From Symbiodinium natans (Eukaryota; Sar; Dinophyceae; Suessiales; Symbiodiniaceae): a DNA stretch of 64,000 nt. Made by a program: the position numbers and the translations under genes. The stretch is taken from NCBI GenBank assembly GCA_905221605.1, contig CAJNDS010002326.1:246001-310000 (forward strand), read 5' to 3'. The notes below the pieces were generated by a model, which was given only the letters and a program-made list of their open reading frames with translations, was not told the origin of the DNA and did no database searches. Below, one piece after another: positions 24,690 through 37,262 of this stretch. How positions within the stretch are numbered: the first letter of the stretch is position 1; each line of letters opens with the position of its first letter.

Positions 24690-27479
24690 CTCCTCTTCCA
24701 CGAATGTGGTGAATGCTGTGCCTTGGCATCCCACGGCTTCCAGCATTCGAAGGCCGCAGCTGGGCTGTCCCAGCAAACGGAGCAGGCACCTGAGAAAGGA
24801 AGGGCGAAACAGAGACAAATTAACACAGGCTTTTAAAGAGGACCGCGATATTGCAGTACGTTCACCACTAATCGGCTCTCTCAACAACGATGCCTCAATC
24901 CATGCACGCCGAAGGGATTTTGCCCCACATACAGCTCCTGGAGAGCCAACATGTGCACAAGAAGAGGTATAGGCCCAGATATAGGCACAAAAGGAGGCTC
25001 GGGTCCTGCAGTTTGCTGTGCTTGGCCAGAGAGTCCTTTCAACGCTGGAGGCTCACGCTCAACGGTAAGCAATGCTCAGCGCTTCAGGGCTTCAGGACAC
25101 CGCGAGGCCTCCAAAATGAGAGCACTTGTCGATGTGAGCCGATTCATGGAGAGGTCCAGCATGGTCAGGCTGCTGTTCCGTCCCAAACCTGTTCACGGCG
25201 AAGCGAAAGTGCATCAACCCTGCTTCTTGTAAGAAGGCTTGGAGGTTGTCTTGCGCTCGCCCGGGCCTTCGAGGAAAACGTGCATGGAAGGCTGGGATCC
25301 AATCAGCGCTCGGCAGTCACAATTCGGCAGGTGGAGCTCCCGTAGACGCTTGTGGCTGGCGAGCCTGATGTTGAGTCTGAGATTGAGTGTGAAACGTATC
25401 TATCTGCTGAAGAAAGCAAGCAGCTCCCGTTCAATATCCATTCTCCTGTGAACGGGAATGGGACTCCATAACAACTAAAGCCTGTTTGCATCACCAGTTT
25501 TCATGAGGAACGAGGGGCTTCCTCATAGGTTCAAGCAGAAGCATCCCGTTCCCTACGCTTTCTAAGCGGGATAGCCGAATAGCTGTTAGTTCTAACTCGT
25601 TCTGCTGCTTACCCGTCTCTCAGCCGGGCACTATACCTAAGCACTATACCTAAGCGCGGGCATGCTCGTGGCTGAGCTTCCACCGAGCAGCATGTCACCC
25701 AGCGACTGCAGGGCTTCCTCTGAGAAGCTGTTCCAACCGAGGCCCAGAACCTTCAGCCGCAAAATCCCGACGCAATGGCCACGAACGGCGCCCACCCACA
25801 ACCCTGACTAACATTGACGAAAACCTTGCTTCAAAACGAGCACCAGCAAATACGCTCCTCTGCATCCGAAACGAGGCCTGTGTCATCCCTCGACACCAGA
25901 GAAACAAGGCCTCCAGCGATGGCGCATTGAGGACGTCCTCCCGGTCAAGGCACTCTCACTGGCCACTCGTAGCAAAAGCTATTGTTCGCCATATCCCTGC
26001 AATCAGGGCTTCAAGTGTGTGTACCGCGATGCTTGATTCGGGAGTCTCAAGTGTACCCAAGCTGGTGCAACGATGAACCCAAATTTGCCAACATATCCAA
26101 CAAAGGCCTCTTATGGCCTCTTTTTAGGTGGCTTTTCGTGTGGAACCTGCAAGCAGCTGGCGGCCGCAGGATGATGGCCAAGACCGGTATCCTGAAGTCG
26201 GAGACCTTGGCACTCAGGACCCCTGAACTCGTGTGCAGAATTTGTGCTCACATAACATCACGTCATGCGAAACTCCCTGTAGATCTATCAGTGAATGGAC
26301 GCAGTCAGGCTGCATCGAATGGCCGGATGCAAGTGCACAGCACTGCAGAGCGATGTCAAGGTGTTGCTCGAGATCTTGATGCCACTGATGTCCAGGTGTC
26401 TCCTCCAGGGCTCGGGCTGCTGGGGCTGCAACTGCACAACTCGTGAGTCGAACACAGGTCTCTTTTTAGATTCTTCACGCAACCGAGGATCAATTTGTAG
26501 AGGCCACGCGTTTCCTGAGTGATCGGCGGTCCAAGTGCAAACCCATCTTTCATCAGCTGCGCCCTCTGCAGCTTAGCAACGCACATCATTTGTACCGACT
26601 AGAGGCGCCTCCGGGGCAAATGCTGATGGGAATTCAAAAGGGTAGAGCGCATGTCCGCCAAGCTTCCACAAGCAAGCTCACAATGGTGGCCGTTGCCCTG
26701 GGACCTGGCGGCGGATGTGACGACCGGTCCCATCAGATACGTCTACTCAACATGTCGCTGGTCAGTGGCAGTGGCAATTGTACATGAGGTGCAGGAGGGG
26801 GGGCTATTTGTGACTGTGGCAGCGGACGGAAAAAGATGTTGCGACCATTTGCGACCTCTAGTGGAGAGGGCGATGGAAGCTATCACAGTATCTGCAGCAC
26901 AGCAGCGCGGCAGTATAAGATCGTCGAAATCTTTCGGGCTGAAGCATGACTTTTGCAAAGCTTCGTCAGGTCAAGCGACTCAGCAGTTTTGCCAGGGAAC
27001 AAAACACGAATCATTGTACTACCAGTGGCAGCAGTAGCCGATGTCCTCGTGGTCGTCGCAATAGAGAGGCTGTAGGGATGATGACCAGCGGTGGCAACAA
27101 CAACCAGTAGCGGCAACTACAACTGGTGAGCAGCAACAGCAAGACCCACGTCGAAAGAAAGCCTCAACCGGCATCACAGCTGCTTGGAGTGTAGCTGCAA
27201 AAAAACACACAGCCGGAGTTTGAGTGAGAGATTCCGTGACAAAGAGACTTCTGAATACGGGTCATGGTTCTGCTGCCCTCTTGCAGCCCCTTTTCCCCCA
27301 ACTCCACCTGCGCCACGGCAGCGCGCAAGGTCCAGCTTCTCCAAGGAATCCATTGCCTCGGCAGAGACATCGACAATCGTTGCCAGAGCACGATTACCTT
27401 GTATGAGGTATTCTCAAGGCTGGCGACTGGTCGACCAAACAGCTTCTGCAAGAAGGTGTACAAGACCGTGTCGCTCAGC
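24690..27479 (-). CDS. Leucine-rich-repeat protein (ribonuclease-inhibitor type), multi-exon
   Basis: Exons on the minus strand, each carrying about one LRR: 27414-27479 (LSDTVLYTFLQKLFGRPVAS), 27308-27356 (AMDSLEKLDLARCRGA), about 26330-26429 (HLDISGIKISSNTLTSLC), about 26158-26215 (AKVSDFRIPVLAIIL), about 25675-25760 (LKVLGLGWNSFSEEALQSLG), about 25298-25376 (LRELHLPNCDCRALIG), 25110-25188 (SSLTMLDLSMNRLTS), 24894-24937 (ELYVGQNPFGVHGLR) and about 24690-24765 (SCGLRMLEAVGCQGTAF). The L..L.L..N.......L spacing and the trailing helix suit RI-type repeats, which mediate protein-protein contacts. One repeat per short exon is the usual gene structure for this family. Acceptors are followed by G in most cases and donors are GT, GC or GA. 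Start and end are not defined. A further stretch at about 26450-26590 (AKLQRAQLMKDGFALG) may belong. Confidence 0.75.
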
Positions 27480-28883
27480 CTGATACGCCCAGAAGCTTTG
27501 CAGCAGCGCTCTACGTGTGCGGGTTAGTTGGCTCGACATGGCGATCTCGCAGAGCCATGGATTGTTGGCCTATTACTAGAGAATCTTTGGCTTGTGTCTT
27601 GGCCGATGCTTCGCATTTCCCTGCCAGGACACTGGGTGCTTCCGGCCAGACAGACCTCTTTGATCCTGTCAAGATGACCTGAGGCGCGATGTGATTTGCG
27701 CAAGGCGCGGAATGCCATCATGACTGGGACAACTAGGGTTGGGGCGGATCATTGTGGACATCGCCAGCAGCCTCACATTCGTGAAGCTTCAAAGCTCCCT
27801 GAGTTCCTTAGACGCCTGGCGCACCGGCAATTTCTGCAGCCGGGCAGCTCGTCATCCAGCAAAAACTCACTTCCGCTGCTGATCGCATGGCTGCGAACCA
27901 TGTCCTGTGACCGCACAGATGGGAACTTGCATCCAAGTCAGAGAAGAAGCAGGTACGCGCCAGATCTAGAGAAGTCCCATGGAACGGTCCAGCACAGCCG
28001 CGGTAGGGACCACGCCGGTCGCATTGCAAACCTGCGTAGCAGACTGAGGGAGAGGTGCCATCTTCAAGAACCTGTGAACAAGGCGAGCCTAAATCAAGCT
28101 CAAACGAATCCTCAATGCTGCCAGCATGCTCGGATGTAGTGCATGGTCGCAGAATCTTCTTCTGCTTCGGGTTCCCGCTTGCCGGTCTGCGTGCGAACCT
28201 GAGCCGAGCATTGAGCTGAGTGGCCTTGAGTCTGGAGACTCTGTGCCTGTGACTGTCTCACTGATTCTCCAGTCTGGTTTGTCTCCCGTCTTCGCGCATG
28301 CCGCACCGTGATGTCATAGTGATGTCATCGCCATGACTCACTCTGTAGACTGCTTGTACTGCTTGCACACAAGACTTGCAGTGATGCCTCCGACTGCCAA
28401 GGTTGCAAGAAGGGCTCTGCCACTGCCTTCCCAGACGCAAGCAAGCACGGCCTAGAATAGTGCGAACGGTGCGGCTATGATGCAGAAGATGATGAAAACA
28501 AAGAACAATAGAGTCACAATCCTGCAAAGAACACCGACAGATCTGGAAAGGAGGTTGAGTTCTCTTCCTCATCCCCATCGGCCTCCAGGGAGAAAGGCGG
28601 CATTCTCAGTGCCGGCTGGGCGAGATTGGGTAAAGACCTGCCAGGAACTCAAAGACGCCAAAAACCAGACATCACTTCAGCCCAGCCACTCCCCGGAACA
28701 ACTGGTTCCGACCAGCAGAAGTGGTGACTTTGATGTCTTTCGAGTTGATTGGCGCTGGCGTACGTAAGTGAGATGTTGTCTGTTCTCGGGATGAAAATCT
28801 TCGTTTCAAAAGGCTGAATGTTGTGGTGACCAGGCAAAACACCAAGTGTTTTGCCTGATCTCCGCGTGCGTTAGAACCGTAAT
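27480..28883. other. No confident gene
   Basis: Short ORFs on both strands with no clear motif. It lies between the LRR gene and the LINE fragment, and exons of either could be missed here. Nothing repetitive stands out. Confidence 0.35.
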
Positions 28884-29256
28884 TTAATGAGTGCCTGTCT
28901 CGAAATTTACCTGCCTTAGTGGGTCTTCCCTGTTGGTTGTTAAGATATGTCCTAGAACCTTGCATCTCTGGAGCAGCCATGTATCCGAGAACTTTACTAC
29001 CTGGACATAGTGAGACGCCTGTAGCATTTGGACTACGACTTCGGGCTCTGTCGTCACATGTAGGGGGAAGCGCCATATGCTATCCGAAAAAGCGTCCAAT
29101 CCAGACAATACATTCCTCCGCAGAATCGAATGCAAAATTGTACTTTCCATTGGATAGGGTTGTCAGCGCGATTCCAATAGAGCTTTATAATTGATTGCAG
29201 GTTCTTGTAGCATCTGTTGTCCACACTATCGGTCATTAACGAGCCCAAGTAATTGG
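28884..29256 (-). mobile_element. Broken LINE-type reverse-transcriptase C-terminal fragment
   Basis: Two minus-strand frames overlap. The first (29054-29248) has GSLMTDSVDNRCYKNLQSII then KLYWNRADNPIQWKVQF. This matches the typical end of LINE reverse transcriptases, where a 'YLGS' strand is followed by a repeated helix and an L..W.......K....A segment. The second (28884-29150) continues with SILRRNVLSGLDAF and, further on, LLQRCKVLGHILTTNREDPL RQVNFETGTH, the usual 'LGH.LR' region after the polymerase domain. A shift near 29,150 breaks the frame and no N-terminal catalytic part (YxDD) was found, so this is a dead fragment. Confidence 0.65.
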
Positions 29257-31390
29257 CGATGTCCTTCTGGAAACCTAGGTGTCGTGAATATGTTTGAGAC
29301 TGGACTGTCTGCGAATTGTAGCTAGTTGTCTGCAGTACCTTGACTCCTTTTGAATGTCATGCAACAGCATGTTAAGATGCTTGCAAATCATACCTCGGTA
29401 TGTCCAGGGCTCTAGGGTGCTCGTATTGCCCTGCCTGGAGATGCTCATGGAAGTCTCCTCGTCCTGTGCCGGCACAGGTTTAGGCGCTCCATGAGTGTCA
29501 GAGAAGGCGTCGTTGCTGCTCATCTCTTCTACAAGTTCATTTGCGTGGCATGTGCGGACTCCCGACACTGGTACTCCTCCGGCAAGGGCGTCATGACACG
29601 GCGCTGTGGTTTGGACTCTCCAGGATTCCACCAGCCGGAGCCCGATGAGGTCCTGGAGAGTCAGACATGCAAAGGCATGCAAAGACAGACTGACAGGAAC
29701 AGGAACACATGTAGAGCACATCAATCAGGCGTCTGATGAATCTGATCACAAGCGAAAACTCTTTAAACGTCAATCTGGAACGATTGGACTGCCACCATGC
29801 GGTCAGGGATCGCTGAGCTCACGGTCTCGCTCATGCCTTTGGTGCCTTGCCTGGCGCGGCTCCCAATCCGTGGCTGCACTGCTAGGCACTGCTAGGCCCG
29901 AGAAGGAGCGGATGCGGAGCGGGAGGGATGCCTGCTGCGCTCGCGGCTTCCCAGCTGAGGCAGCATGGGCACCGATCGGCTGCCAGGTCGCGGGCCTACC
30001 CAAAGCCCCAATCACTGATGAGCAAGGCAGGCTCAAAATGCTCAAACTTGAATTGCAGGCGGAGCGAAGGCCGAGCGCCTCTAAGACGCTTCGACGCACG
30101 CCGCGAAGGTTCCAGAAATCGGCCCAGGTCGAAGTACCCCCGCTCCTTCAGATTCACAACTGTGGAACAGTGCAACAGCGCTTGGCAAGAAAAGGCGTGG
30201 TGCATGCACAATGCAAGGGCATGGAGAAGCAAGCGCTCAGCTTCTGGGACAGCAATTGACGTGAACAAATCAGGTGCAGCTCGCTGGCACACGCTCGAAG
30301 TCGACTCAGCGCTTCTGAAATTGAAACTGGGCTTGCCTGAACCCTAAAATGCCCTGACGCCTGCACTCCCCTGCTCAATGGTCTGAAGCCGACATTGAGC
30401 TGCCCTCACACACGTACAATGACATTCGGTGCCCAACATCCCTGGCCGACTCGGACGCCTAAAATGCTAGGTGCACATCTTTCACTTCTGGGTGATTGTG
30501 CCCTTTGCAGCTTGCGCGCGCATCTATGGCTACAACTTTTCCGAAAGTGCGTTGTTTCACCGCATGCCGCATGGTCTTCTGACACAGGTTCCTATTTCCA
30601 AGGCAGCCTACGTTGAAACCATGCCAGAAAGCAAGCCGCTGGAATCACGGTGAAGAACTATGCCACCATGAACTGGAAATCAAGCGAACATGCCATGCAA
30701 CAGCAGGTGGGGATGACTGAAAACCCCATACCCACTTGTTTGTCCCTGAAGTACGTTATCGTTTTCTTATGTTTCCGTATGTTTCGGCTGGATAATCACT
30801 GATTTGAAATGCAGGCCCCATACTGGAATCGAAGTTTCCGGAGCTGGCTGGATTTTTCACTGATTTGTAGATCTTTGTGGTATAAGCTCAGTAGCGGAAT
30901 CGGCGTTGCCATGAGCCGGCTGCGGTTTGATTTGTAGTACTTAAGCTTAATAGTGGAATCGAAGTCTCCATGAGCCTGACTAGTAATACAAGAGCAGTAC
31001 TGGGATCAAGCACCGAGGCACGACGGCTTTGTCGTCATCATTTTTATGATGTCGTCTTCGGTAAAGAGATTTTGAACCCACTCCAAGCCGCAAATATCAT
31101 TAGAATATGCTGGAGATTTTCAGCAGATTTTTAGCAGGCCTGGCGAGTCGCGGGGCGCGAATCGAGATCCACATCATCCGCCTGACATCAAGAGAAAAAC
31201 TGCTCCAGGCAGGCTCTCTCTCTCTCTCTCTCAAGAGGATTCCGCCACAAATACTTTGATGCATGCGAATGAAGTTTTGAAAGTCATGGTCTGGCCTCTG
31301 GAATTTGTGCTCGAGGCTTGTGCGACACCTGTGCTTAAGGTCTCCCAAAAGAAGCGCGCTGTGCGACCTCCCAGCCTAAAAGCCGTTGCC
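29257..31390. other. Mostly no gene; one weak LRR-like stretch
   Basis: Minus-strand 29985-30110 contains VLEALGLRSACNSSLSILSL, which fits one leucine-rich repeat, but it is isolated. The rest holds only short ORFs. Region 30,650-31,080 is relatively AT-rich and free of ORFs. A TC microsatellite is at 31,210-31,233. Confidence 0.35.
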
Positions 31391-32886
31391 TCGTTCACAA
31401 TGGGGAGGCGCTTCTGGTTGATGTCCCGGCGATGCTGGATGACCTGCAAGCCCGATGCTGCAGAATGGGGCCAACGTGTGCAAGCCGCTCAGTCGCTTAG
31501 TCGCTCAGTCACCGACCTTTCGCGCTGCCTGCGAGCGCTTTGACTTCAGCGCACTGTGGCCGATGGTCGACTCGGACTCCTACAGTACAAGCCGAACACT
31601 TTACCGCATTCTTTGCCCGTGACTTCCAGTCTGCCCTATCCTGCGCTCCCACGTTGGTGACGAGCTTTGCATCCGGAAGCTGCCTGCGATGTTCAAGTTG
31701 CAACGATCACGGGGCGCCTGAACACAGCCCTTCTCGCCAGCGCCTGTTGTAGGCAGCCCTGTAGAGCTCGCTCTCTTCTTGCTGGCCCCTGAAGCCGAAC
31801 TCAGACGCAGCAACACTAGACACAGCTATGCAGAGCCTACACGGATCCCTACACGGATCCCTACACGCATCCCTGCTTCCCAATTTCAAGCTCAGCGACG
31901 GCATTGAAGACGGTGCTGGGAGCATCCACTTGCTATCTTCCTCATTGCGCACGGCAGTCGAAGCAATTGCAAGTATGCAGTTGCAAGACATTTGCAAGAC
32001 CTTACACGCAGCAGTGTAGACTTTAAAACATGCCCAAGCAGGTCCTAAACCCACCTCTGAATTCACCGCTTCGGGTCCTTGTGGTAGATGCTCCAGAAGG
32101 CGTGAGGCCCGTTTTCACCGGCCCGGAATTGTCGGTGCAGCTTCGTGGTCAGCGCGGCCTCAGCCTCTCCTTGGAGCCATTTCCATTTTTCGATGTGATC
32201 CCGACTGCTATGAGGCGCTTCGGCATCACTGCCAAGCAATTGGCGTTGTCGGAAACAAGGCTCTTCATGATGTCTCTTGCTTAACGATTTGATCCATCCC
32301 AGCAATGGTCAGCTAGCACCTTTAGGACCACCTTGGTGCCTCCTGGCGACGGCGGTCACGCAGCGCCCTGCGGAAGGCCAGAAGCTCGCACTGTCGATTC
32401 ACCGCCTCGAGCCAGGACATGCACATCGAAGAACAGAGTGAGGGGTCTTGCAATGCCTTACCATGTGTGACAATGGGTGACTGGAGTCTTCGTGTGCTGC
32501 AAACAGACGGTCTGGATATGTCTGGATTGTCCGAGTGCCTCCTGCAGGCCCCGAAAGCGGCAAACGATCAGGAAAATCTCCTTGGCATGACCCCGCAGGC
32601 GGTGGCAGAGATAGGAAAAGGATGGGGGTCCTGAACTCTAATTTTGATGACCTTGTCCATCCGAACAACACTTCGTGCCGCTGGGTCGCTTTTGATACCA
32701 TTCGCGCACGTTCGAGCCCGTCTAGCTTGTCCGCCAGCCGTTCCTCAACAAAGACTGCTGCTCGGCCCGTGTCAAGCACAACCTGCACTCGACCTTCACA
32801 AGATTTCACAATCTGGCTCCTTCCAGAAGGTGTTGACATGATTGCGAAGCCGCTCGCAGGTGTACTCGAAACAGGCGATCTGCCTC
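31391..32886 (-). CDS. Unidentified Arg/Trp-rich multi-exon gene
   Basis: Minus-strand candidate exons in order: about 32808-32886 (YTCERLRNHVNTFWKEPDCE), about 32319-32421 (WLEAVNRQCELLAFRRALRD), about 32063-32220 (HIEKWKWLQGEAEAALTTKL then RAGENGPHAFWSIYHKDPKR), about 31726-31805 (FRGQQEESELYRAAYNRRWR), about 31590-31690 (KLVTNVGAQDRADWKSRAKN) and about 31391-31441 (VIQHRRDINQKRLPIVNEAT). The last begins after CTTGCAG and ends before GC. All are charged and rich in aromatic residues, as in tightly packed helical proteins. I recognise no family. An alternative minus frame at 32650-32815 contains VQVVLDTGRAAVFVEE, whose DTG recalls retropepsin-like proteases, but the context is insufficient. 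A 280-codon plus-strand ORF (32535-33377) overlaps and is probably spurious. Confidence 0.45.
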
Positions 32887-34494
32887 GACAAGCCGAAGCG
32901 AAAACAAAAACAGGAACACAGAAGGAGAACAGGAGCACTGAAGGAAGTGGGGATGTGATTGCGCTGCCCCCTTCGAGACTCGGACCTGGCGCGGCGCCAG
33001 AAGGAGCGGTCGGCGAAGATGCCCTGCCTCAAAGACGAAGAAACCAACAAACGAAGAGACTAAAGGACTCGCGAAAGAGAGGCCCTCTCCAATCTTTTAC
33101 TTCCGTGATTCACGTGCAAGAAGAGCTCCTAGAGTGCCGACAGATGAAACCATGCCTGCGACCTTTCCGATCGCTCGGAGAGGCCGTTAGCGACGAATCC
33201 TCTGACAATCACAAGCTCACAACAGATGTCGAATCCAGTCTGCAGGCAACGGCCGATGCCTTCACCGCATCATCGTCACTTCCCGAGGAATCCTTAGCAG
33301 GTAACGACCGTGACCTCTGGATACCATTGATGTTTCCGGACAATGCCAGACACCGGTCGCATGGCGGCAGGTTTTAGGGTTCTAGCCGTTCTAGCCCCTC
33401 CCTAATAGAAGAAGCTATTGGCCGGACCACCTCAAGACTGGGTTGCCTTCAAATCACTGAGATAGTAGGGGGTGCACTTGAACACTTGCCAAGATCTCAT
33501 TCTCAAACCAAAAACTTAGAAAGCTTCAAACAAAGTATCATATCATGTATCAAGCGAAAATCTGAAAACTGCCGCTGTCAGCCTCCTGGCTGCATCTCCC
33601 AAACCCGAAAACCGGAAACCTGACCGAAACCCATGCGTCTCACCCCCTTGCAGTCCGGGACACCGCTGCCTGGTCCCTTACACGGCTTAGACATACCCAT
33701 TGCTCCGAGAGACAATGAGGCAGCGGTGGGCATCGTCGCCGAGCAGTCTGCCTCTGACACCGCATGCACTAGCACAGAAGGAAGTCATGCGGCACACCAA
33801 ATGCCAGCGTCTTGGCACCTGCTTCCTCGTCTCTGCGCAAGAAGTCCTAGCGCGAAGCGGAGGCCCTTGGAGGTGAGTGTTTCAAAACTGCTCTCCAAGA
33901 GTTAAGCCTTCGTTCAAGGAGGCACCCGTATTTCTGAAGTACTTTTGTTTCACCTTCGGGGAACACAAAACTGCAAAGCGTCCTGAACCAAGCCTCCAGT
34001 CCTCACCTGGAAAATCGGCGCAAAAGAAGAACTCTGTGAAGTGGGGGCGCGCTTGTTCAGTCACAGCATCTGCAAGGCAAGTAAAAGCGGCACCTTCAGA
34101 GCTGTCTCTGTCCCACTGACAATCACCTTCCATGCAAACAAACACCGCTCAATCTCTTTCAATTCCGATGTCAGGAAAGAGGTTGTTGTAGGCCAGCTTG
34201 CCTGGCGCAGGGCCAAAGAAGCTCTCCGCCGAAACGCCACAGGAGGAGGAGCCGCTGGCTCTAAGCGGCCTGAGATGTGAGGGCAACGGTGTCAAGACCG
34301 CTTTTCTCGGCACAATGCAGCCAGGCTCAACACAAGCATACAACTTATACAACCTAAGAACACCTCCCAATCTTAGGAATCTGCGACTTGCTTGTTTGGC
34401 AAGAGCTTTCTTCTTCTTCTCTGCCTGCCCAGAAGCAAAGGCCATGAAAATGCTGCTCGTTCATCTGCCGGCTCTGTACATGTTACAGCAATGT
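32887..34494. other. No confident gene
   Basis: A minus-strand stretch at about 34500-34580 (GGMKPRTPGSAERIERRLEA) followed by 34370-34445 (AEKKKKALAKQASRRFLRLG) is protein-like and basic and may be two exons of one gene. There is no other signal. Two CTGTTACAGCAATGTTACAG half-repeats occur near 34,480. Confidence 0.3.
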
Positions 34495-34944
34495 TACAGC
34501 ACTGCTGCTGAGACTTAGCGGCCTCGAGGCGTCGCTCGATGCGTTCTGCACTTCCCGGCGTCCGCGGCTTCATGCCCCCCACCAGGGGAAGATCGCGCAC
34601 GTCACTGCATCACCATGAGCAAGGTCGCCCAGACAGTGCAGAAGGGACACAAAACGACAACCAGTGGGGAAGCGTCACTGTAACTGGCATGAGGGTCTGG
34701 CTATGAGGGTTAGCTATGAGTAGTCCATACTAGAAATTTCCGACAGGCTTGAAGTTTTGAATTGACTCTCTCCAACAATGATAGACAAAGACACAATGAC
34801 TTACATCCAAAACCATCAAAGAAGAGACCACACATGCCCCGTGTCAGATGATGTGTCTTGCACAAATTTGATGTCTCCGGGGCTGCCATTCAAAGAAGCA
34901 TCACACATCCCAAACCCGATTCAAGCGCAACTCTAGGTTCATCA

Positions 34945-35440
34945 AAGTGCTCGGAGCTCGGAGGCCATTTCTTCCTTCTTTGGTGTCTGACTGGGCTTGA
35001 ACGTGAGACTCTTTTCACCCAACCCCGCAGCAAGAAGGTCTTCCTGTCTTGGACGGCAGACTCCTGGTGTCATTCTGCTTCTTGTCTTGAACTGAGTCAG
35101 GACGAGGTCGGCTTGATTGGTCAGGCCCATGTGATGCTTCGCCGCGGCCGTTGCAGACCAATACTTTTGCTGTACGCAGGGTGTCTCGAGCCACTCCTAT
35201 CCACGGCCCAACCATAACCATCGAACTCAAAATAGTGCACTGAGTAAGTCCCTGTCTGTCCTTGACGATGACAAAAGGCAGGTGCTTGCTCTGCCTCCTC
35301 AATCCTCCCCCACACATGGAAGCACACGAAGTCAGCGACGAAGAAAAACTGAAGTCTTCCTGCAAATGGCTGAAGTATCTCTGGCATGGCACCAATTATC
35401 CAACAAGTTCGTGCAGAAACGCATCGCTGAGGGTCCGGCA
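34945..35440 (-). CDS. Candidate exons of unknown protein
   Basis: Minus-strand 35207-35368 reads FFFVADFVCFHVWGRIEEAE then GTYSVHYFEFDGYGWAVDR, and 34945 to about 35160 reads HHMGLTNQADLVLTQFKTRS then RQEDLLAAGLGEKSLTFKPS and ends KKEEMASELRAL before a TGA. Both are open and protein-like. A competing frame at 35260-35330 (KHLPFVIVKDRQGLTQCTIL) resembles the OB-fold of aspartyl-tRNA synthetases, but it has no second supporting exon. Confidence 0.35.
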
Positions 35441-36636
35441 TTATTCACCGACTCGACCAAAAGCAGCAATGTGAGTAGACTTTACCTGCATTTCCATCAA
35501 GTGTGAGTACAGCTGGGCAAGCAAACTCCCAGCCTCTGCCAGCAATCTCAGCTCCGTCTCGAAGCCCTGTGCTTCCAAGAAGACAGCGACAGATACAGCT
35601 TGAAATTAGTTTACAGCCTTACAGCACGTGCATCAACATGAACAGCCCACATGAACAGCCCGCACGGTTTCGACGCTGCTGCCCTGACCCGCCTCCCGAA
35701 CTGCTGCTTGCTCTGCCGGCCCAGCATGCTCCATGGCCACCCGCTGCCACCTCGAAACATCAGCTGAGACCATTGCTCTTGGCAGGAGCTTCCCAGTCTC
35801 ACCTGCGAACCAGCTCCTTGCCGCACCGCATCGCATTTTGTATTTCACCGGTCAGCAGGTGGACCTCAGCACAGAATCCAACACATTCGAACTTCAAGAT
35901 TCCTGACCGTCGCAAGCCTGGGCTTTCGGCACGGAGCTGCACGGTCGCACCGCTCAGCATGGTCCTCAGAGCCCCAGCAGGTGCTGGGCGAGGACGTTAA
36001 GTAGGCTCTCGTGATAGCCGAAACATCCCGAATGTCATGCGGCGTGCGCGTGAAGTCGCCCCGCCTGCGGAAAGTCGAACCACCGTCTGCGAAACTGCAA
36101 CGCGAGGCTCTGTTGCCCGGAGCGCGGCGACACGAAGCACTCTGCGGATAAAGCACGCGAAGCCAGCGGCACTCAACGCGGGATTCTTCAAGGTCATGCT
36201 GCATTTCCGGAAGAGCAGAACGAGAAACATGATCCGTTTAACAACGACGAAGCACTGTGCAAAAATCACGCAAACCTGCTGAACACGGCTCTGCACGAGT
36301 CCAGCACGAAGTGTCCCCAGTGTCACACTATGGTGGCACTATGAGATCCCGGTACATGTCAGTACCTTCCAGGTCGATCCATCGCCTGGTGAATAATGCC
36401 ATTTTGTGCAGACATCCATTGTCATACACACAGCGATACCTTTCCCGAGAATCAAGCCCCCCGGTCAAAGCGCGTTTCGGGTCCGCCCGACCGTGAACGG
36501 GGCTGTGCGTTTCAGGTCCGCCGTGCGTGGCCGCGGAGGTGCGTTTCAGGCTCTGCTGGATTGCGTTTCGTACAGGCCAAGGTGCGTTTCAGGTCCGGCA
36601 CCACCAGAAAGCCACACTTTGTGCCGCCCTGAACTA
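35441..36636. other. No confident gene
   Basis: Overlapping short ORFs on both strands, for example 35997-36326 minus and 36037-36282 plus, without motifs. The stretch 36,470-36,620 has three imperfect copies of a GTGCGTTTCAGG(T/C)-centred unit just before the CCCTAAA array. Confidence 0.35.
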
Positions 36637-37262
36637 AAACCTAAAACCTAAAACCTAAACCCTAAACCCTAAACCCTAAACCCTAAGCCCTGAACCCTAA
36701 ACCCTAGACCCTGAACCGAAAACCCTGAACCGTAAACCCTAAACCCTACACTCAAAACCCTAAACCCTAAACCCGAAACCCTAAACCCGAAACCCTAAAC
36801 CCTAAAACCTAAACCCCAAACCCTAAAGCCTAAACCCTAAACCCCCTAAACCTTACAACCTAAACCCTAAACCCTAAACCCTCAACCCTAAACCCTAAAC
36901 CCTAAACCGTAAACCCTAAGCCCTAAACCCTAAACCGTAAACCCTAAACCGTAAACCCTAAACCCTAAACCCTAAACCCGAAACCCTAAACCCGAAACCC
37001 TAAACCCTAAAACCTAAACCCCAAACCCTAAAGCCTAAACCCTAAACCCCCTAAACCTTACAACCTAAACCCTAAACCCTAAACCCTAAACCCTAAGCCC
37101 TAAACCCTAAACCGTAAACCCTAAGCCCTAAACCCTAAACCGTAAACCCTAAACCGTAAACCCTAAACCCTAAACCCTAAACCCCAAACCCCAAACCCCA
37201 AACCCTAAACCCGAAACCCTACACCCTAAAACCTAATCCCCAAACCCCAAACCCTAAACCAT
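36637..37262 (-). repeat. Interstitial telomere-type array (CCCTAAA on plus), with higher-order duplication
   Basis: About 625 bp of CCCTAAA heptamers with variants (CCCGAAA, CCGTAAA, CCCCAAA, AACCTAAA). A block of roughly 120 bp carrying the same ordered variants, including CCTTACAACC, appears twice about 205 bp apart (near 36,765 and 36,972). The array therefore grew by segmental duplication rather than by de novo addition. It lies in the interval between the two GSK-3 parts. Confidence 0.95.

Noticed and set aside
32650-32815. Retropepsin-like protease (VVLDTG)
   Set aside because: A single DTG in one of two competing frames, without the second conserved region or adjacent retroelement domains.
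32535-33377. 280-codon plus ORF as a gene
   Set aside because: Low-complexity Ser/Arg/Pro composition, overlaps better minus-strand exon candidates, and has no motif.
35260-35330. Aspartyl-tRNA synthetase OB-fold (KHLPFVIVKDRQGLTQ)
   Set aside because: There is only one short match and no catalytic-core motif nearby. A different frame over the same bases is at least as protein-like.
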